Numbered from the stretch's first letter, positions 1 to 12,481 are shown. The stretch is 64,000 nucleotides of DNA from Blasia pusilla (GCA_050084515.1 CM114275.1:21452001-21516000); one strand, 5' to 3'. A program made the numbers and translations. Notes: generated by a model not told the origin, from the letters alone.

Positions 1-2962
1 CATGATCACAATAAGAGATATATGTGGTGGGCATACATATTGCTACACAATCCACATCACTCATCACATCCACACTACACGATATCGATCTTCCCTACAC
101 ACGGGTAGATCCACACACATAAAAAAGAATGAACTCATGTAGGTACATTGAGTTAAGACCAAAAAAAATCAGAGTAAATCAACTCACACTGCCAACTTTA
201 CACTCGAATCTATATCGGCATATCGAGCTTCAGCCATCCTCCGCTACGAGGAAATCTGGACGCTAACATCCTAGTTCCTACCACACACAAGTAAGAAAGG
301 TGCTCCAAGGGCCCAACATGAGAAATATGGCTTGAGAAAGTCATCTCTCCCTCTTTTTTAGCCTTCGGAAGAGGCAAAAGCCCTTCCCCAAAAGTAGCCC
401 TTGAAATAGTAACATGCGTGGACAAATTATCACATAATTCGGCCTTGACTTGATCAATAGGTTGCATGATTGACAAAGAGAAAAAGAAGAAAATATTTGC
501 AAATGATGTTTGCGACACAACAACCTTGTCGTCAACTTCATCCAACATCCTAAATCAAAGTTATAACCAAACAACCCGCTGACCTTCTATGTCGTTGACG
601 TAGTAGAACTCTACCTATCGACTAACTAAGATCTCACTAAGATGTGACACACAGGTTCAAAGAGTCAAGATTAGGAATGTACGGTATTACATGTACGCAT
701 TTGAATTCTTAGTGAAGCATCGCTATTATAAGATCACCAAGAAAGCAACGTTCATTTTGTCTATTTATCTATGTGCTATAAGTAAGTTAGTCATAGATTT
801 TTTAAGGAACTTTACGTTATAAATGAAACCTGGTTGAAAAAATGAAAGGAGTATGAAATATTAATTATAAGCCCACACTAAGGGAAGTTTGATGTTTTGT
901 GAGGCATCGAATAATTCACATCAGTAGATCGTACAAAATGGTATTTTAGATTGTGTGAAATTCTTATTAGTTTAGATGAGAGAGAATCTATATGAAAGTT
1001 TCCTCACGTGATAAAAAATATTTGAGGAGGTTTGGTGTACTAGGGGGAAGAATTAAGGAAAGGAAATTATCATGTAATGAGAAAGTCATGTCCATTGATA
1101 ATTTATACACCATCTAGTTTGGAAGGATAATACTCAGCAGACTACAAATCTTAACAATCTTACTCACTAACTATAATTGGCACACACATCCTATTGTGAC
1201 ATGTTACAAATATTCACCTACCTAGTGACTAAAGAGAGGACAAAAGACTTAGATGCCAACAATACATTGACCATCATGGCTATACATAAAAACGTTTACT
1301 TGAATAAATGATTTACCCATACCAATGGTTCCTTCAAAAGTGGAAAGGAGGAATAACATGGTCAATATTTGGTTTCCAATAGCAAGTTGTGATGGATACA
1401 GGAAAATATCTTGACAACTTCAGAATATGCAATATAGGATTAGAGGAGAGTCAAGATTCAAAAGCAAAAATGGACCCTAAAGGACTTGCACCAATTGTGG
1501 ATTTGAGTTTAGATTATGCTGAGACTATTGTGTTTGCATGAACAATAAATATGAAAGCCTCAACATGCCTATGGTGCTCAATTGGGATTAGAAATCTAGT
1601 TGGGACTTGAAAATGATAGTATATGGCAAGCACAATGAATTTCAACTAAAGCAAGCTAATAGATGATCCTAATGAGTAGCCATGAAAAAGCATAAAGAAT
1701 ACTAACAAAGTTGAATTGTCTGACGAGTAGTTGTAAACATGCATGAATTATAGTAGCCAAGTGGGAAAGGCCATTGAAAAGTGAAGAATACTAAAACCTT
1801 GATGACTAGATGTAGAATGTACAAAGGGTATAAACTAAAGTTGAACAATCTACATCATGAGCGAAGTAGTACTCATACATAAAATCATACATTACGGTTA
1901 CAAGGGAAAAACCCAATATTTCCTTAAAAAAATGAGTGGATAATTAAAGGGCTCTAGCTAGTCTAAGTACTAGTAGAGGATACGTGGTTGTTGACTATTA
2001 TATGGAAAAAGAGTGGCAAAGCTGATTGAACCTTGCTTCGTCTTGAGTAATGATTTAAACTCATTCCCTTTGGATACGAAATCTCAGAAGCAATAAGTAG
2101 ACTTTGGCAAGTTTCAAGTTCACTAAAAATCTCATTTAGTAAAAATCCAAAGATAGCGTAGCCCTTGCATTGAATGTTGGCCTAAATTTTTCGAGGAGCC
2201 TTGTAGTCAAGAACATGAAGGCTAACTAATGATATGACCTAAAGGTATGTGACAACAAAAAGACCATATTTGTATTTTTGCAGGCCTCCCCATTTTGGGT
2301 AACTTGGGAGAATGTGTTTTCAATTTCCTGACCATGAGAAAATCCAAATGCATAAGCCCTATGTTATGATAATGGATTGTTGACATCATCATTTATGAAT
2401 GAAATGAAATTGAATGGAATCGTGAAGTAGCCCAATAATGAACAAATTTAACATAATATTGCAATAGAAAAAAGGTTGATAAATTTGTTACTTGAGGGAA
2501 TTTTTCAAATAAGTGATGAATACAATCGGAATGTTTGAACGTATAGAGCAACTAAGTGTGCAAAAGTGAATTCATCAAGAAATTAGAACATATGAAGAGT
2601 TCGAGACACCAATCATCTCAAGAAATATTTGCTTCCTTAGTAAGAAGGTTGTATAGGACCTAAAGCAAAACGCTTAATAAAGAGTGGGTTCTATTAACAA
2701 CAATGAAACTAAAATGAAAGGAATCCCAAAGAAAAATTGTAACACATTATTTCAATAGAGAAAAGGTTGATAAACTTGTTACCTATAGAAGAATCTGACT
2801 TGAGTGATGAATGTTGTGGAAAAGTTTGAAAGGGTTGAGCAGCCAAATGTGCAACAATGACTTCAACAAGAAATTAGTCTAAGAACATAATAAGAGCTTG
2901 AGAGACTAGTTAACTTAGGAAATATTTGTTTCCTCAGCAAGGAGGCTAATGTACATACCCCA
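1..2962. other. AT-rich decayed intergenic sequence
   Basis: No convincing gene is visible: open frames are short and stops are dense on both strands. The first 80 bases share a stretch with about 58910-58960 (both contain a close variant of GGCATACATATTGCTACACAA, in either case followed by ATC/ACATCC-like sequence), so the left edge probably belongs to a dispersed repeat. The right part holds the tandem duplication listed separately. Most likely old transposon sequence; this is inference. Confidence 0.5.
2451..2953. repeat. Diverged tandem duplication, period about 291 bp
   Basis: Copy 1 (2451-2655) and copy 2 (2742-2953) align along their whole length with many substitutions and small indels. 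Shared blocks include AAAAGGTTGATAAA, AGTGATGAAT, TCAACAAGAAATTAG-like and AGGAAATATTTG-like segments in the same order. Neither copy has an open frame. Looks like an old local duplication or two units of a decayed repeat. Confidence 0.7.
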
Positions 2963-3132
2963 TCTATATTATTATTCTTGATTCTTCACATGTCAAGCAA
3001 ACACCTCTTTGCTTGACATGTGACAACCGGGGAACAAGAAAGTGTTCCCCCCTCTACAGGCATCAAGAAGAAGTTTTTGTATAAACATGATTGATCCTTT
3101 CACTCCCGTGCATGGCATGGGCTTCATACTAG
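2963..3132 (+). mobile_element. Candidate miniature non-autonomous Helitron (170 bp)
   Basis: The left end starts TCTATATTATTATTC directly after an A (2962). The right end has a short hairpin, CCCGTGC-ATG-GCATGGG (3105-3121, one G-T pair), then CTTCATACTAG ending at 3132, followed by T (3133). Helitrons have 5'-TC, a 3' hairpin about 10 bases before CTRR, and insertion between A and T; all of these are present. The element codes for nothing. Its interior carries the two hairpins listed below. It lies 77 bp upstream of the full Helitron and its first bases resemble that element's, so it may be mobilised by a related protein (inference). Confidence 0.72.
2986..3050. repeat. Two adjacent perfect hairpins inside the mini-Helitron
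   Basis: The first hairpin has a perfect 16-bp stem (2986-3001 with 3008-3023) and a 6-base loop CACCTC. The second has a perfect 8-bp stem, GGGGAACA (3029-3036) with TGTTCCCC (3043-3050), and loop AGAAAG. Only five bases separate them. Neither is followed by a T-tract. They are internal to the element, not its terminal hairpin. Confidence 0.85.
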
Positions 3133-3210
3133 TAGATTATAGAAAGAAGACCAGTCCTACATTCATTTATTTACAACTTTTGAATAGATTCGCTTCATTT
3201 GCTCACCAAT

Positions 3211-6006
3211 CTATACTATAATCCGAGGAGGAGGAGGTTACTTCTTTTGGTAAATTTGTTTCCCAAAGAAGTGAAGCCCTCTAGAAGTAATCATATGAAA
3301 TGTCCGCTTAGCAGAAAAAGTTAAAGCAAATCAAATCTATGGGAAAATTTCCGAGGGCTTCTATTTGAACGAGATGTGAACTTTTTCCACCGGCTTATAT
3401 TTGAATGGGATAAGATTTTTTCTGATTTACATGGGACACTTGTTAGTTCGAAAGTAAAAGAGGAAACTTTTTGAAGTAACCAGCCGTATTAAGACACTTG
3501 TGAACTCCCTAGCTCTAGCTCATTTCAAATAAATCATCCACGTTTCTAAGTTGGAGTAGAATCAACATATGTGTCTAAGGAATTTACGAAGGTGGTGGTA
3601 AAGAAGGTGGTGGCAAAGTGGAGGCAACGTCAAGATGGTGGAAAATTTGGAGAAAACATTATTGGCCAAAGAAGGTAAATCCCTGTCTCCATGTTGGAAT
3701 TGGTTTGGATTATTTTACTGTCGTCTTAGCTCCACGTGGGTCTTCTCCATGAAATAGAGGAGAATTCAGGAAGTGTAGAGCCCGGGAAATGTTGCACGTA
3801 AGGTGGTTTTACATTAGTTCAAACTCCGATGGTTGTAATTAGTCTATAGACCTGATGAATCCTTAGAGAATCAATGACAATTTTGAGCCGTCAAAGCGAC
3901 TTGGTCATTCCAATGCAAAATTTGTAACTTCTCTGTGTGCTTCTTTGCAAGATTGCGGAGTGAGAGATTGCACACTGAGAGAGTAAGTGGCAAGAAGAGA
4001 GTGAGGATAGGGGGATGATGGGTCAAAACTTCAGAGCTTTCTTGCACTTTCTTATGCCAATAGAGAAGGTGTAAGTGCCAATTTGGCACTTTCTGGAATC
4101 AAACGATTTGACTTTTCAATGCACGAATTACTTTTGTTTCTTCCAAACATGGTTAGTTAAGATCAGACTTACGTCTTTATAGTTGAGAGGAAAAATCAAT
4201 GTCATGGAATGGAGCAGCTTCCAGCCTCTGATTGTCAGTATCCTTAGCCGATGTCTTTTGTTCCTTATTATCAACCTCGTAGACAGAAAAATTGTTCATT
4301 CATTCTCTCTCTCCGGTCGCGGTTCAAATTCATAACAAGAGGGTAGGGCAGGGGGCATGGGGGTGATTGCCAGCATTGTCGAGATCTCCCTCCCTCAACG
4401 CATGCTAAACCAAGACGCAACTTCATGGACGTCCATGTGAGTCCTCTATCAGAATTTCTCTCTGGTCCTTGTGTCAGCGTTGTGTGGTGATTGATACACG
4501 TTGTTTCAATTTTCCGGTCGGAGAATGGTCGTCCCACTCTCGTTTGCGTGCAAGACACTCTCTGTGTGGAGCGTGCATTGATCGATTCGTGCATGCGATC
4601 GATCCTTGGAGTGTCTATGTCATGCAGCCAATGAGCATCGACCATGGGCGGTAGGTGTAGGCTTATACTTTTGGCTCATGTTCCTCCCGTGGTCGTCAAG
4701 GGACTGGAAGTGTGTATGTACTCTTCTCGCCAAGGAATTGTGCTCTTCATGAATTTTTCCCCGAGGAGAGTTTGTCGTCGTGATTCGTAGGTGTGTGGTG
4801 TGTGGGGGAGAGAGTTTTTGGAAGTCGGAGATTGTTTTGTGAGTTGGATTCTTACACGTCGGGAGCTTTGTGTTGTGATTAGCAAGCGAGTTGGATTGTA
4901 ATGGTAATCTTGGGGATTTTTTGATGGGGGAGAATGTGTGCAGGTAGAGTAGGCGGCAAGAGGGATATGTTCTTATTGAATTGGGATGGAGGGTTGTATG
5001 TTTGCATAGATTTACTTCTTCTTGGTCTATTTTTTTTCTTTGTCTGCTCTGAGTTTCTTTGTTTTTTTGTGGTGGAATGGTGTGATGGTTGAGAGATTTG
5101 GGTACTGCCAAATTGCAGCTCCATTAGATCCGGCCCTCGTCATCACAGTGGTGTGCGACGAGGTTGCAGATGATAGTTGCCCATGTCTTGTGCATAGATC
5201 AAATACTCACATGTCTACTTTTTTGTCAAACCGGAACATAATTTATGGATATTTGAGATCTTGGATCCAGTTTATCCATCCTCGGATGGGTTCATATTGG
5301 ATAGCCTTAACAATTCACTCCCGGGGAATTTTCATGCAAGAAGGGATGCCTCTGCTTGGAGGAAGGGAGAATTCCTTGACGGTGATATAGACGCTCATCG
5401 AGCTTTGTTGAGGATTGGATGACTTGATCTTGGATTTGGTCCGCTTATCAGGGTTGAGTGTAAGAGGCGTCTAGCAAAGTGGAAGGAACATAGTCTGCCT
5501 TGAGGGAAGGAGGCAACTATTCGATCTTTGCAAGGAGTAAAAGGCGGAATACGGAGGCCGGTGGGAGTATACAATTCGTCTCCAAGGCAAAGAGCACCAA
5601 CAATAAATCCATTGGTAGTAGCACCATCCTCACTACCTATTATTCCTAAAGTCGGGCGGGCAAAGCCGACAATCATTTTGGAAGAGCTCTCAGATGATGA
5701 CAAGTGAGTTCAATCAATTTCGAGTTCAATCGATTCAAGCGTTTTGGAGTTGGGATTTAGTGGTTTCAAGCAGCGGATCACGTATTGATACTGGATTGGT
5801 GTCACCCAATTGTGGAGGCCACATGGAAGAAAATGAAGACAATGTACATGCCTCGATTCCAAATGTGGGATCTAGAAGGGTTGTGAACTTGAAAATTTTG
5901 CTCAATATTGCATGTATTCCTAACTTTGAAGATAAGCACATTTGAATTCTTAGGTTGGTAGATTGTATTGATAGTATGACTGGCCATTTTAGTGTTGGAC
6001 TTATGA
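3211..6006. other. Helitron 5' region with no clear gene
   Basis: This is the stretch between the Helitron 5' end and the first recognisable Rep block. It has short open frames on both strands, including a basic 163-codon frame near 4620-5111 (-) and one at 5022-5390 (+), none of which I recognise. It may be leader or promoter sequence plus the lost N-terminus of Rep. Around 5980-6100 the line CPTC...C/H...ER...FG.CC resembles the zinc-finger-like segment just before plant Helitron Rep, broken by a frameshift. Confidence 0.45.
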
Positions 6007-8473
6007 ATGTCATTTGTCCGACTTGCAATGCTACATCGGAAGTCTGAGAGACTGAAGTATACTAGGTTTATAAGCTCGCCTTTTGGTATGTGTTGTGGGC
6101 ATGGTAAGATTCAATTACCATATTTGGCACCTTCACCTTCTATACTGACAAAATTACTTTTTGGTATGAGTTCAAATAGTCTTCATTTTTTGCATAATGC
6201 ACATGCCTATAATAGTGCTCTTCAATTGGCAACTATTGGGACACATGTGACAGAGCAACGAGGTGGTACAGGAAACTTCCGGATTCAAGGTAGTGTATAT
6301 CATTCTATTGGACCTCTTCATGCTAAAAGTGATGCTCTTCCCCAATTCGCGCAAATTTATATTCATGATGATGAGCATAAGATGGAACATAGACGAAGGA
6401 TTATGAGTGGAGATTATCGGGATCAATTGTGTCGAGAGATCTTAAGGGGATTACAAGATATGTTGCATGCCCATAATCCATATGTGGCTCTATTTTGAAA
6501 TGTGGCTATTGATCCATGTAATTCTGACTTCCATATGGTTCTTAAGGGTAGTAAGCGAGGTCTCAATGCAAAACGATACACCTTGCCTGTTGCTTCTGAG
6601 ATTATAACTATCTTGCCCAGAGATGGGAGTGAGCCAGTAGAAGGACGTTTTATTATTGTTCGCTAACATGGAGGAGGGATTCGTCGTCTGTTAGACTTGA
6701 ATGAAGCCTATATCCCATTCCACTTTGTTTTGCCTTTTGTTTAAGGTGAAGCAGGTTGGCATCCTGGGATACCTTTGCAAGTGCAACATGATCATAGTGA
6801 TGATCCGCCATTAAGAGGGGATGCTATGATGGACGAGGATGGAGATGATACTGTACAAGGGGGAATTCAAGATGAAGTTACCACTCATAGATCCTTACAA
6901 CTTTACAATTTGCTTCATTCAGACTTCAAATGCAAGCTAACACTATGGATAATAATCAATGGTTTGGTCGTCTTACTCAAGAACATATGGTGGATATGTA
7001 TGCGACTATTGAAATGCAACGGCTGACTTGGATATGATTGCATCAAAAAGAGTTGAGAGCTGATTTATACCAAGGTGTCATAAATTCCATGACTTGGCAT
7101 GATGTGAACGATCAAGGCGTAGGGAGACGTATTATCTTACCTTCGTCTTTCATAGGAGGACTTATGCATCAATTGTACCATGATGTTGTGGCCATTGTGA
7201 GACATTTTGGGAAGCCTGACTACTTTTTAACTATGACTTGCAACCCTAAATGCCCAGAGATTACTTTTTCTATGCTTGATGGACAATCAACTTATGATCG
7301 TCTTCACCTAGTTGTACGTATTTTCCAACAAAAGAATAAGGAGTTTTTGAGACTTATATTGGATAAGCATATTTTGGGTAGAATACAAGGATGCATTCAT
7401 GTAGTTGAGTTTCAAAAGCCAGGGCTACCACATGTGCATATCCTAATTATTTTTGATTTGTGAGGATAAGCCAAGGACAACCTTTGATTTTGACGATATT
7501 ATATCACCTGAAATTCCCAATCCCACCACTCATCCTAGGCTACATTATATTATGAGAAATTGTATGATTCATGGTCCTTGTGGAGTAGCACATCCAACTG
7601 CACCTTGCACGAATAAAACGACAAAAAATGTTCCAAAGGATATCCAATGCCCTTTGCATCAATGACAATGGAGAATGAGGATGGATATCCTATTCATAAG
7701 AGGTATTCATTGGTTTTTTTTTTTCTTATTTTGTCATTTAATGCTCTTCTATTAGTGTGTTATGTATTTTCCCCAACTACTAACACGCTTCTATATGTGT
7801 TTATGCAGGCGTGATAATGAAAGATTGATTAATAAGTCAAATCATGACTTCAATAATCGTTGGGTGGTTCCATACAATCCCAATTTTATGTACTTTATTT
7901 GATTTTCATATCAATTTAGAGATAACAAATAGCATCTTGGCAATAAAGTACTTTTATAAGTATGTGTACAAGGGATATGATACCATATCATATACCTTGG
8001 CAAATACTACATCAGGCGAGGATACTATTGATGAGACATCAATATATCTTGATGCAAGGTATTTCTATCCCTTCTATCTTTCAAGATCTCCCTATTTTTC
8101 CTATGATATTATGTGGGACTCTAACAATATTTATATTGTTTGGTATGAAGGTACGTTTCTTCTTCAGAAGCATGTTGGCGAATCTTCAAGTTTATTGTAC
8201 ATGCAGAGCAACCAATTATTGTGAGATTGATTGTTCATCTTCCAGATAGTCAAATGGTATATTCTCATGGACAAGATTCATTGGGTAATATTTTGGAGCA
8301 AAGTAAGGAAACCACTCTCACTCAATGGTTTGCAACAAATGTTTCTAATTCGACCGCGCAATAATATCTTTATTTGGAGTTTCCTTCTCACTACTATTGG
8401 AATAAGAAGCGATAGCATCCGCGTGAACGTGCACGAAAAGGATGTGGACATCCTATTGGAGGTCTGTATATGA
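6007..8473 (+). pseudogene. Helitron Rep (HUH endonuclease half) pseudogene
   Basis: Encodes the N-terminal half of a Helitron replicase, the rolling-circle nuclease. Recognisable in order: a zinc-finger-like start with FGMCCGHGKIQLP (about 6080-6120); a Helitron_like_N block with FRIQGSVYHSIGPL; GEAGWHPGIPL; the Rep core with KPDYFLTMTCNPKCPEI; the HUH motif as HVH at 7431-7439 in GLPHVHILI; IHGPCG; NRWVVPYNP; and the Y2 region YFYKYVYKG with both tyrosines. In-frame stops lie at 6496 and 6664, and there are frameshifts near 7020 and 7460. A spliceosomal-type intron fits 7703-7808 (AG|GTATTC to ATGCAG|GC). Another fits about 8059-8149, which restores a long conserved frame reading EACWRIFKFIVHAEQ. 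The family call is strong; exact exon ends are approximate. Confidence 0.88.
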
Positions 8474-8596
8474 CAAACCTATGTAAAAATTATTTTCTAT
8501 GTTAAGATACAATTATTAAGGTAAAATTTGAGTTAATGCTACAAACACATTCGTGCTTCTTTCCTAATACTTTTTTTTTTTCTGGCTAATCCTAGG

Positions 8597-11108
8597 TGAA
8601 GGGGAGCGTCATTGGTTACAATTACTTCCCCATCATGTGAGAGGAGCTCAATCATATCAAGATTTGAGAACTATCGATGGTGTAGTTTATCCTACCTTCA
8701 AAGAGGTCGCTATTCAAATGGGACTTTTGGAGGATGATAGAGAGATCTTTTTTTGCTTTGAAGAGGCGGTTGTCATTCGTACTGGCTATTCATTACGTCT
8801 ACTCTTTGCCATCAGTCTTCTATATAATACACCTTCTCTTCCGGCTATGGTGTGGGAACATTTTTTGGTTCCATTAACATAAGATCTTCTACATCAAAAG
8901 CGTGAGATAATATGCATGCCTGTCGTTAAGTAAATTTTTTTCTTATTTCTCTTATGAATTTTTTAGGTACTTTATTTATGTTTTAACTTCTATATTTGTT
9001 CCTTGTAAGAGAGAATTGATATTTCGACCCTTCCATTAAATGTTCACATGATTAATCTTGCGTTATTGGAGGTCCATTACCATCTTCAAAATCATGGTAA
9101 AAGTATGGCGGACTTCCCGACATGCCTCAAAAGATTTCCAAGCTCGTGATTTATCTATTTTGCGTCTAGAAGAGGAAGAACTCTCCTACAATCATGATAT
9201 GCTTTGTGAACGTGTGAGACCAGGAGAGATATCTTTAAATGATGGACAACGAGCTATTTGGGAAGTTATTTGTAATGCTTTTCGCGATATCTTACAGGAT
9301 GCGTTGCCTTTTGTAAGTGAATATTATGTATAATATATTTTTATATAATTTTGTTACTCTTTAAATTTCTTTAAGTTTTATTCCTTTTAAGTACTTTTCT
9401 ATAACTAAAAATATGAATTTTTTGAGGCAAAATTTTTCTTTATCGATGGTACTGGCGGAACGGGAAAAACCTTCTTCTTGCAATGGTATGGAGCGAGGGT
9501 CATATAGCTCATGCAGTTGGAGCTTCGGGGATTGCCGCTTTATTATTGGATGGAGGTCGTATTTCTCATTCTCAATTCAAGATTGTTATCCAAGTACATG
9601 AAAGCTCCACTTGCAAGTAAGTCTAGATTTAAGATTTGTTTCCCTTTTACTTTATAATTATGGCATGCATATTATTTTCATATTCTTAGATTTATCCTTC
9701 ATAAATGTTCCCCACATATTGTTTTGTTATCTATTTTCTAGCCAATTGGTCAATAGTCATATGGCCCGCCTTATACAAAAGGAAAAGTTGATCGTGTGGG
9801 ATCAAGATCTTATGACCCATTGTTATGCATTTGAGGCCGTTAATCATACTTTACAAGATATCATGGGTTTGATCGATCCTCGATTACGAGACTTGCCTTA
9901 AGGGGGGGAGATAGTTGTATTTGGTGTTGACTTTCGACAACTTCTTCTAGTTGTTCGTTGTGGAGATCGTGTCATGGTTGTGCGTGCAACACTTAGGAGA
10001 TCTCTTATTTGGTCTGACGTGAGATTATTGAAACTCACTACCAACATGAGAGTTAATACTTTACAAGGTATTAAAGAATAAACCTAATCTTTCTCCTTTT
10101 TCATTTCATCTGGTTTTTATTTTCTTTTAAATATGTACTTATTCCTTCATCTTATATTTATTTGTAGGATATGCACGAGAAGAGCAAGAAGCGTTTGCAA
10201 CGTGGTTATTAGAGGTAGGAGAGGGTCGTGTACCATTACATTTGGACCTTGGAGAGGATCTAATACAAGTTACGGATGCGATAATTGTTAAAACCAGAAG
10301 GATCAATGATCTCATTGAGATTGTTTATGGACACGATGTTAATAAGTGGAGTGACATTGATTTCTTGAGAGATATATCCATTTTGTCAACTGAGAATACT
10401 ACTCTGGATATTATAAATGCGGAAATCATGTCTCAATGTATAAGAGAAGTAATATTTATGTTCTTAAATATAATTATTATATTTTCATTATCGTATTACT
10501 ACATTTGTCTATTAGCTCTCTTATTATTAATGATTTATTTTGTTTTTGCAGGAGCATACTTTCTTGAGTGTTGATTTTGTTTCCGACGATGAGATGAGAC
10601 TTGTTTATCCAACAGAATTTTTGAACGCATGTTTACCATCTGGATTGCGAGCTAATTGTCTGACTTTGGAGATTGGAGCTCCGATAATGCTATTACAGAA
10701 TATGAATGGAGCAAAGGGACAAGCAAACATGACTCGTTTGGTGAGAGTTGGTTTTAGTCGACATCTTATAGATGCAACAATTATCACACGAAAAACATTA
10801 GAGCTCAAGTTTTCATTCCACGCATTCCATTGATTGCGTCTGATACCGGCCTACCTTTTGATTTGCGACGATTTCAATCTCCCATACATCATGCTTTTGC
10901 AATGACGATTAATAAGTCTCAAGGTCAAACATTAGATAGAGTTGGTATCTATTTGCCAAATCTAATATTTTCTCATGGGCAATTGTATTTTGCCTTGTCA
11001 AGAATAAGCTCGAGGAATTCTATTCATATTATGACACATAGTGAAAATAGTACCAACAAAATAAATGTTTATACTAGGAATATTGAATATAATGAAGTGC
11101 TAAATTAA
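8597..11108 (+). pseudogene. Helitron helicase (Pif1-like SF1B) pseudogene
   Basis: Encodes the C-terminal helicase half that unwinds DNA during Helitron transposition. Seen in order: GVVYPTFKEVAIQMGLL; LNDGQRAIWEVI; an intact Walker A, GTGGTGKT (9448-9471); a motif II region reading IVWDQDLM where WDEAPM is usual, so the catalytic Glu is lost; GEIVVFGVDFRQLLLVV; LPSGLRANCL; IGAPIMLLQNMNGAKG; and the closing [18 protein letters not shown] followed by [12 protein letters not shown] (about 10900-11010). AT-rich gaps at about 8474-8596, 8935-9010, 9335-9415, 9620-9740, 10080-10168 and 10450-10551 look like introns. Stops and frameshifts break the blocks (for example before 9901 and near 10830). 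The lost motif II acid argues against helicase activity. Confidence 0.88.
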
Positions 11109-11212
11109 AATTAAAATAACATTATATATACGAAGTTTTATATTGGTATGTATTTTTTAGACTTTGCAATGCTAAAATATTGGTATGGATAGTATTCTAA
11201 ATTTTGATGCAA

Positions 11213-11241
11213 GTGCATAGTAGCACGGACATTCTTATTAG
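11213..11241 (+). other. Helitron 3' terminal hairpin and end
   Basis: GTGC (11213-11216), loop ATAGTA and GCAC (11223-11226) form a short hairpin, followed by GGACATTCTTATTAG with the element ending at 11241 and T next. The layout matches a plant Helitron 3' end with CTAG mutated to TTAG. The short stem is consistent with decay. Confidence 0.65.
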
Positions 11242-12481
11242 TAAAAAGAAAAAGAAATTCCAACCCTTTCATAACTCTATGCAATGAAACGAAGACGGGC
11301 ACGACTTCAAACAGAGAAGTTTATTTTGTTCTAGCTTGTGCCCACGAGGGGAATGCGAAGGGTATAAGTAACTATAGGCCTACAAAAGTGGCATCCCCCT
11401 ATAATGGCACTCTCGAGTAATTTCCGCCACATGACACATATGCATTTTAGACCTTTCCCCTTTGACATGTGACGGGATTAACATGAATTAAAAGTTAGGA
11501 GCTAAGGGGGACAATCCGGTTTCACCCGTCCCCCTTATAGTAATATACATTTTGGAATATCCGCTTTTAATGTATCCTTTCCTGTCCGGGTCTTAGAAGA
11601 GAAGTTTGTGACTTTTGGAATATCCACTTTTAAGTGATCGATTCGTGTTCGGGAGTCCAGTCGACGTGTAAGGCTCCGAGACGGGAAGACATCGTATTGA
11701 AGTGGAGGTGGAGAATGCGCGAGGGATTCAAAGAACGGAGACCGAGAGGTGAGCCGAAGAGAAGATTGCGGTCCTGCCGATGATGATTTCAGAAAAATGG
11801 TTGTCGGGACTTCGCTGCGCTGGGAAGCGGCAGGAACAACTGCGTAGAGGCGACGTGTCCGCGGAGTTTTCACCACTCGAATTTCGGAGTGTGTGGCTGC
11901 CATTCGTCGAGAGCAAGCAGCTGCGCATCAGAGGGCACAATCTTTCCTGCTTAACACCTCAGGATTTGCTTCACTTATCTGTAGAGTGCGCCCCTGGGCT
12001 GCGTCGCAGTCGTCGGGCGGGTAACCAAACCTCGCTTCGCAGCCCTCAAGTACGGTTACGGGGTTTGTGCCTCCGACATTGCTATGTTAGTCCTCACATT
12101 CAATTTCCCCTAGTCGGACTGGTGTAGCGCAGAAGTGTTCGATTGCTATCGCCTAGCAGACGGCTACAGGCGTGGCTTTGGGGCAGGTGATGGTACCGGT
12201 GATGAGGAAGTTGACGAATTCAAGAGGCTTGGAACAGGGAGAAGCGGAAATCTGTGAGGAATTTATCTGGTGCCTGGAGGAGGGCGAATCCCCACCGATT
12301 TGTTCTTTTATTTTATTTTATGCCACCGGCGAAAGAGATCTCCATGATTAGGGATGTGCGGGCATTTCACTTCAAGTTTGTGTCGGTGCAGTCGCTAAAG
12401 GAGAAAAATTCTAGTCGGGTGCAGCGTATGGTGGAATTGAAGCAGTGACGAGCCCGGGCATTGTAAATCTCTCGCTTTACA
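11242..12481. other. Upstream region of the MAR1-like gene; near-identical 21-bp repeat
   Basis: Between the Helitron 3' end and the start of the transporter gene. It contains a 21-bp direct repeat differing at one base: TTTTGGAATATCCGCTTTTAA at 11550-11570 and the CCACT version at 11613-11633. From about 11650 the sequence becomes richer in G+C, consistent with a promoter and 5' leader. Open frames here (for example 11780-12127 +, 11535-11903 -) show no recognised motif. No TATA box could be assigned with confidence. Confidence 0.5.

Larger units (their letters stand above)
3210..11241 (+). mobile_element. Helitron, near full length (about 8.0 kb), inactive
   Basis: The left end starts TCTATACTATAATCC at 3210 after an A. 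The right end has a short hairpin (GTGC at 11213-11216, GCAC at 11223-11226) followed by a spacer and TTAG at 11238-11241, then T. TTAG departs from the usual CTRR by one base. Between the ends lies a complete but damaged Rep/helicase gene on the + strand, roughly 6007-11108. Gene orientation agrees with the two ends and the length is normal for a plant autonomous Helitron. Stops and frameshifts make it non-functional. Boundaries are inferred from terminal motifs only. Confidence 0.82.

Noticed and set aside
4272-5124. Candidate genes in the Helitron 5' region
   Set aside because: Overlapping frames on both strands with no motifs; not supported beyond composition.
11520-11550. Possible second Helitron 5' end on the - strand (TATATTACTATAAGGGGG)
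   Set aside because: It begins TG rather than TC, and no CTRR end with a hairpin was found in - orientation at lower coordinates.
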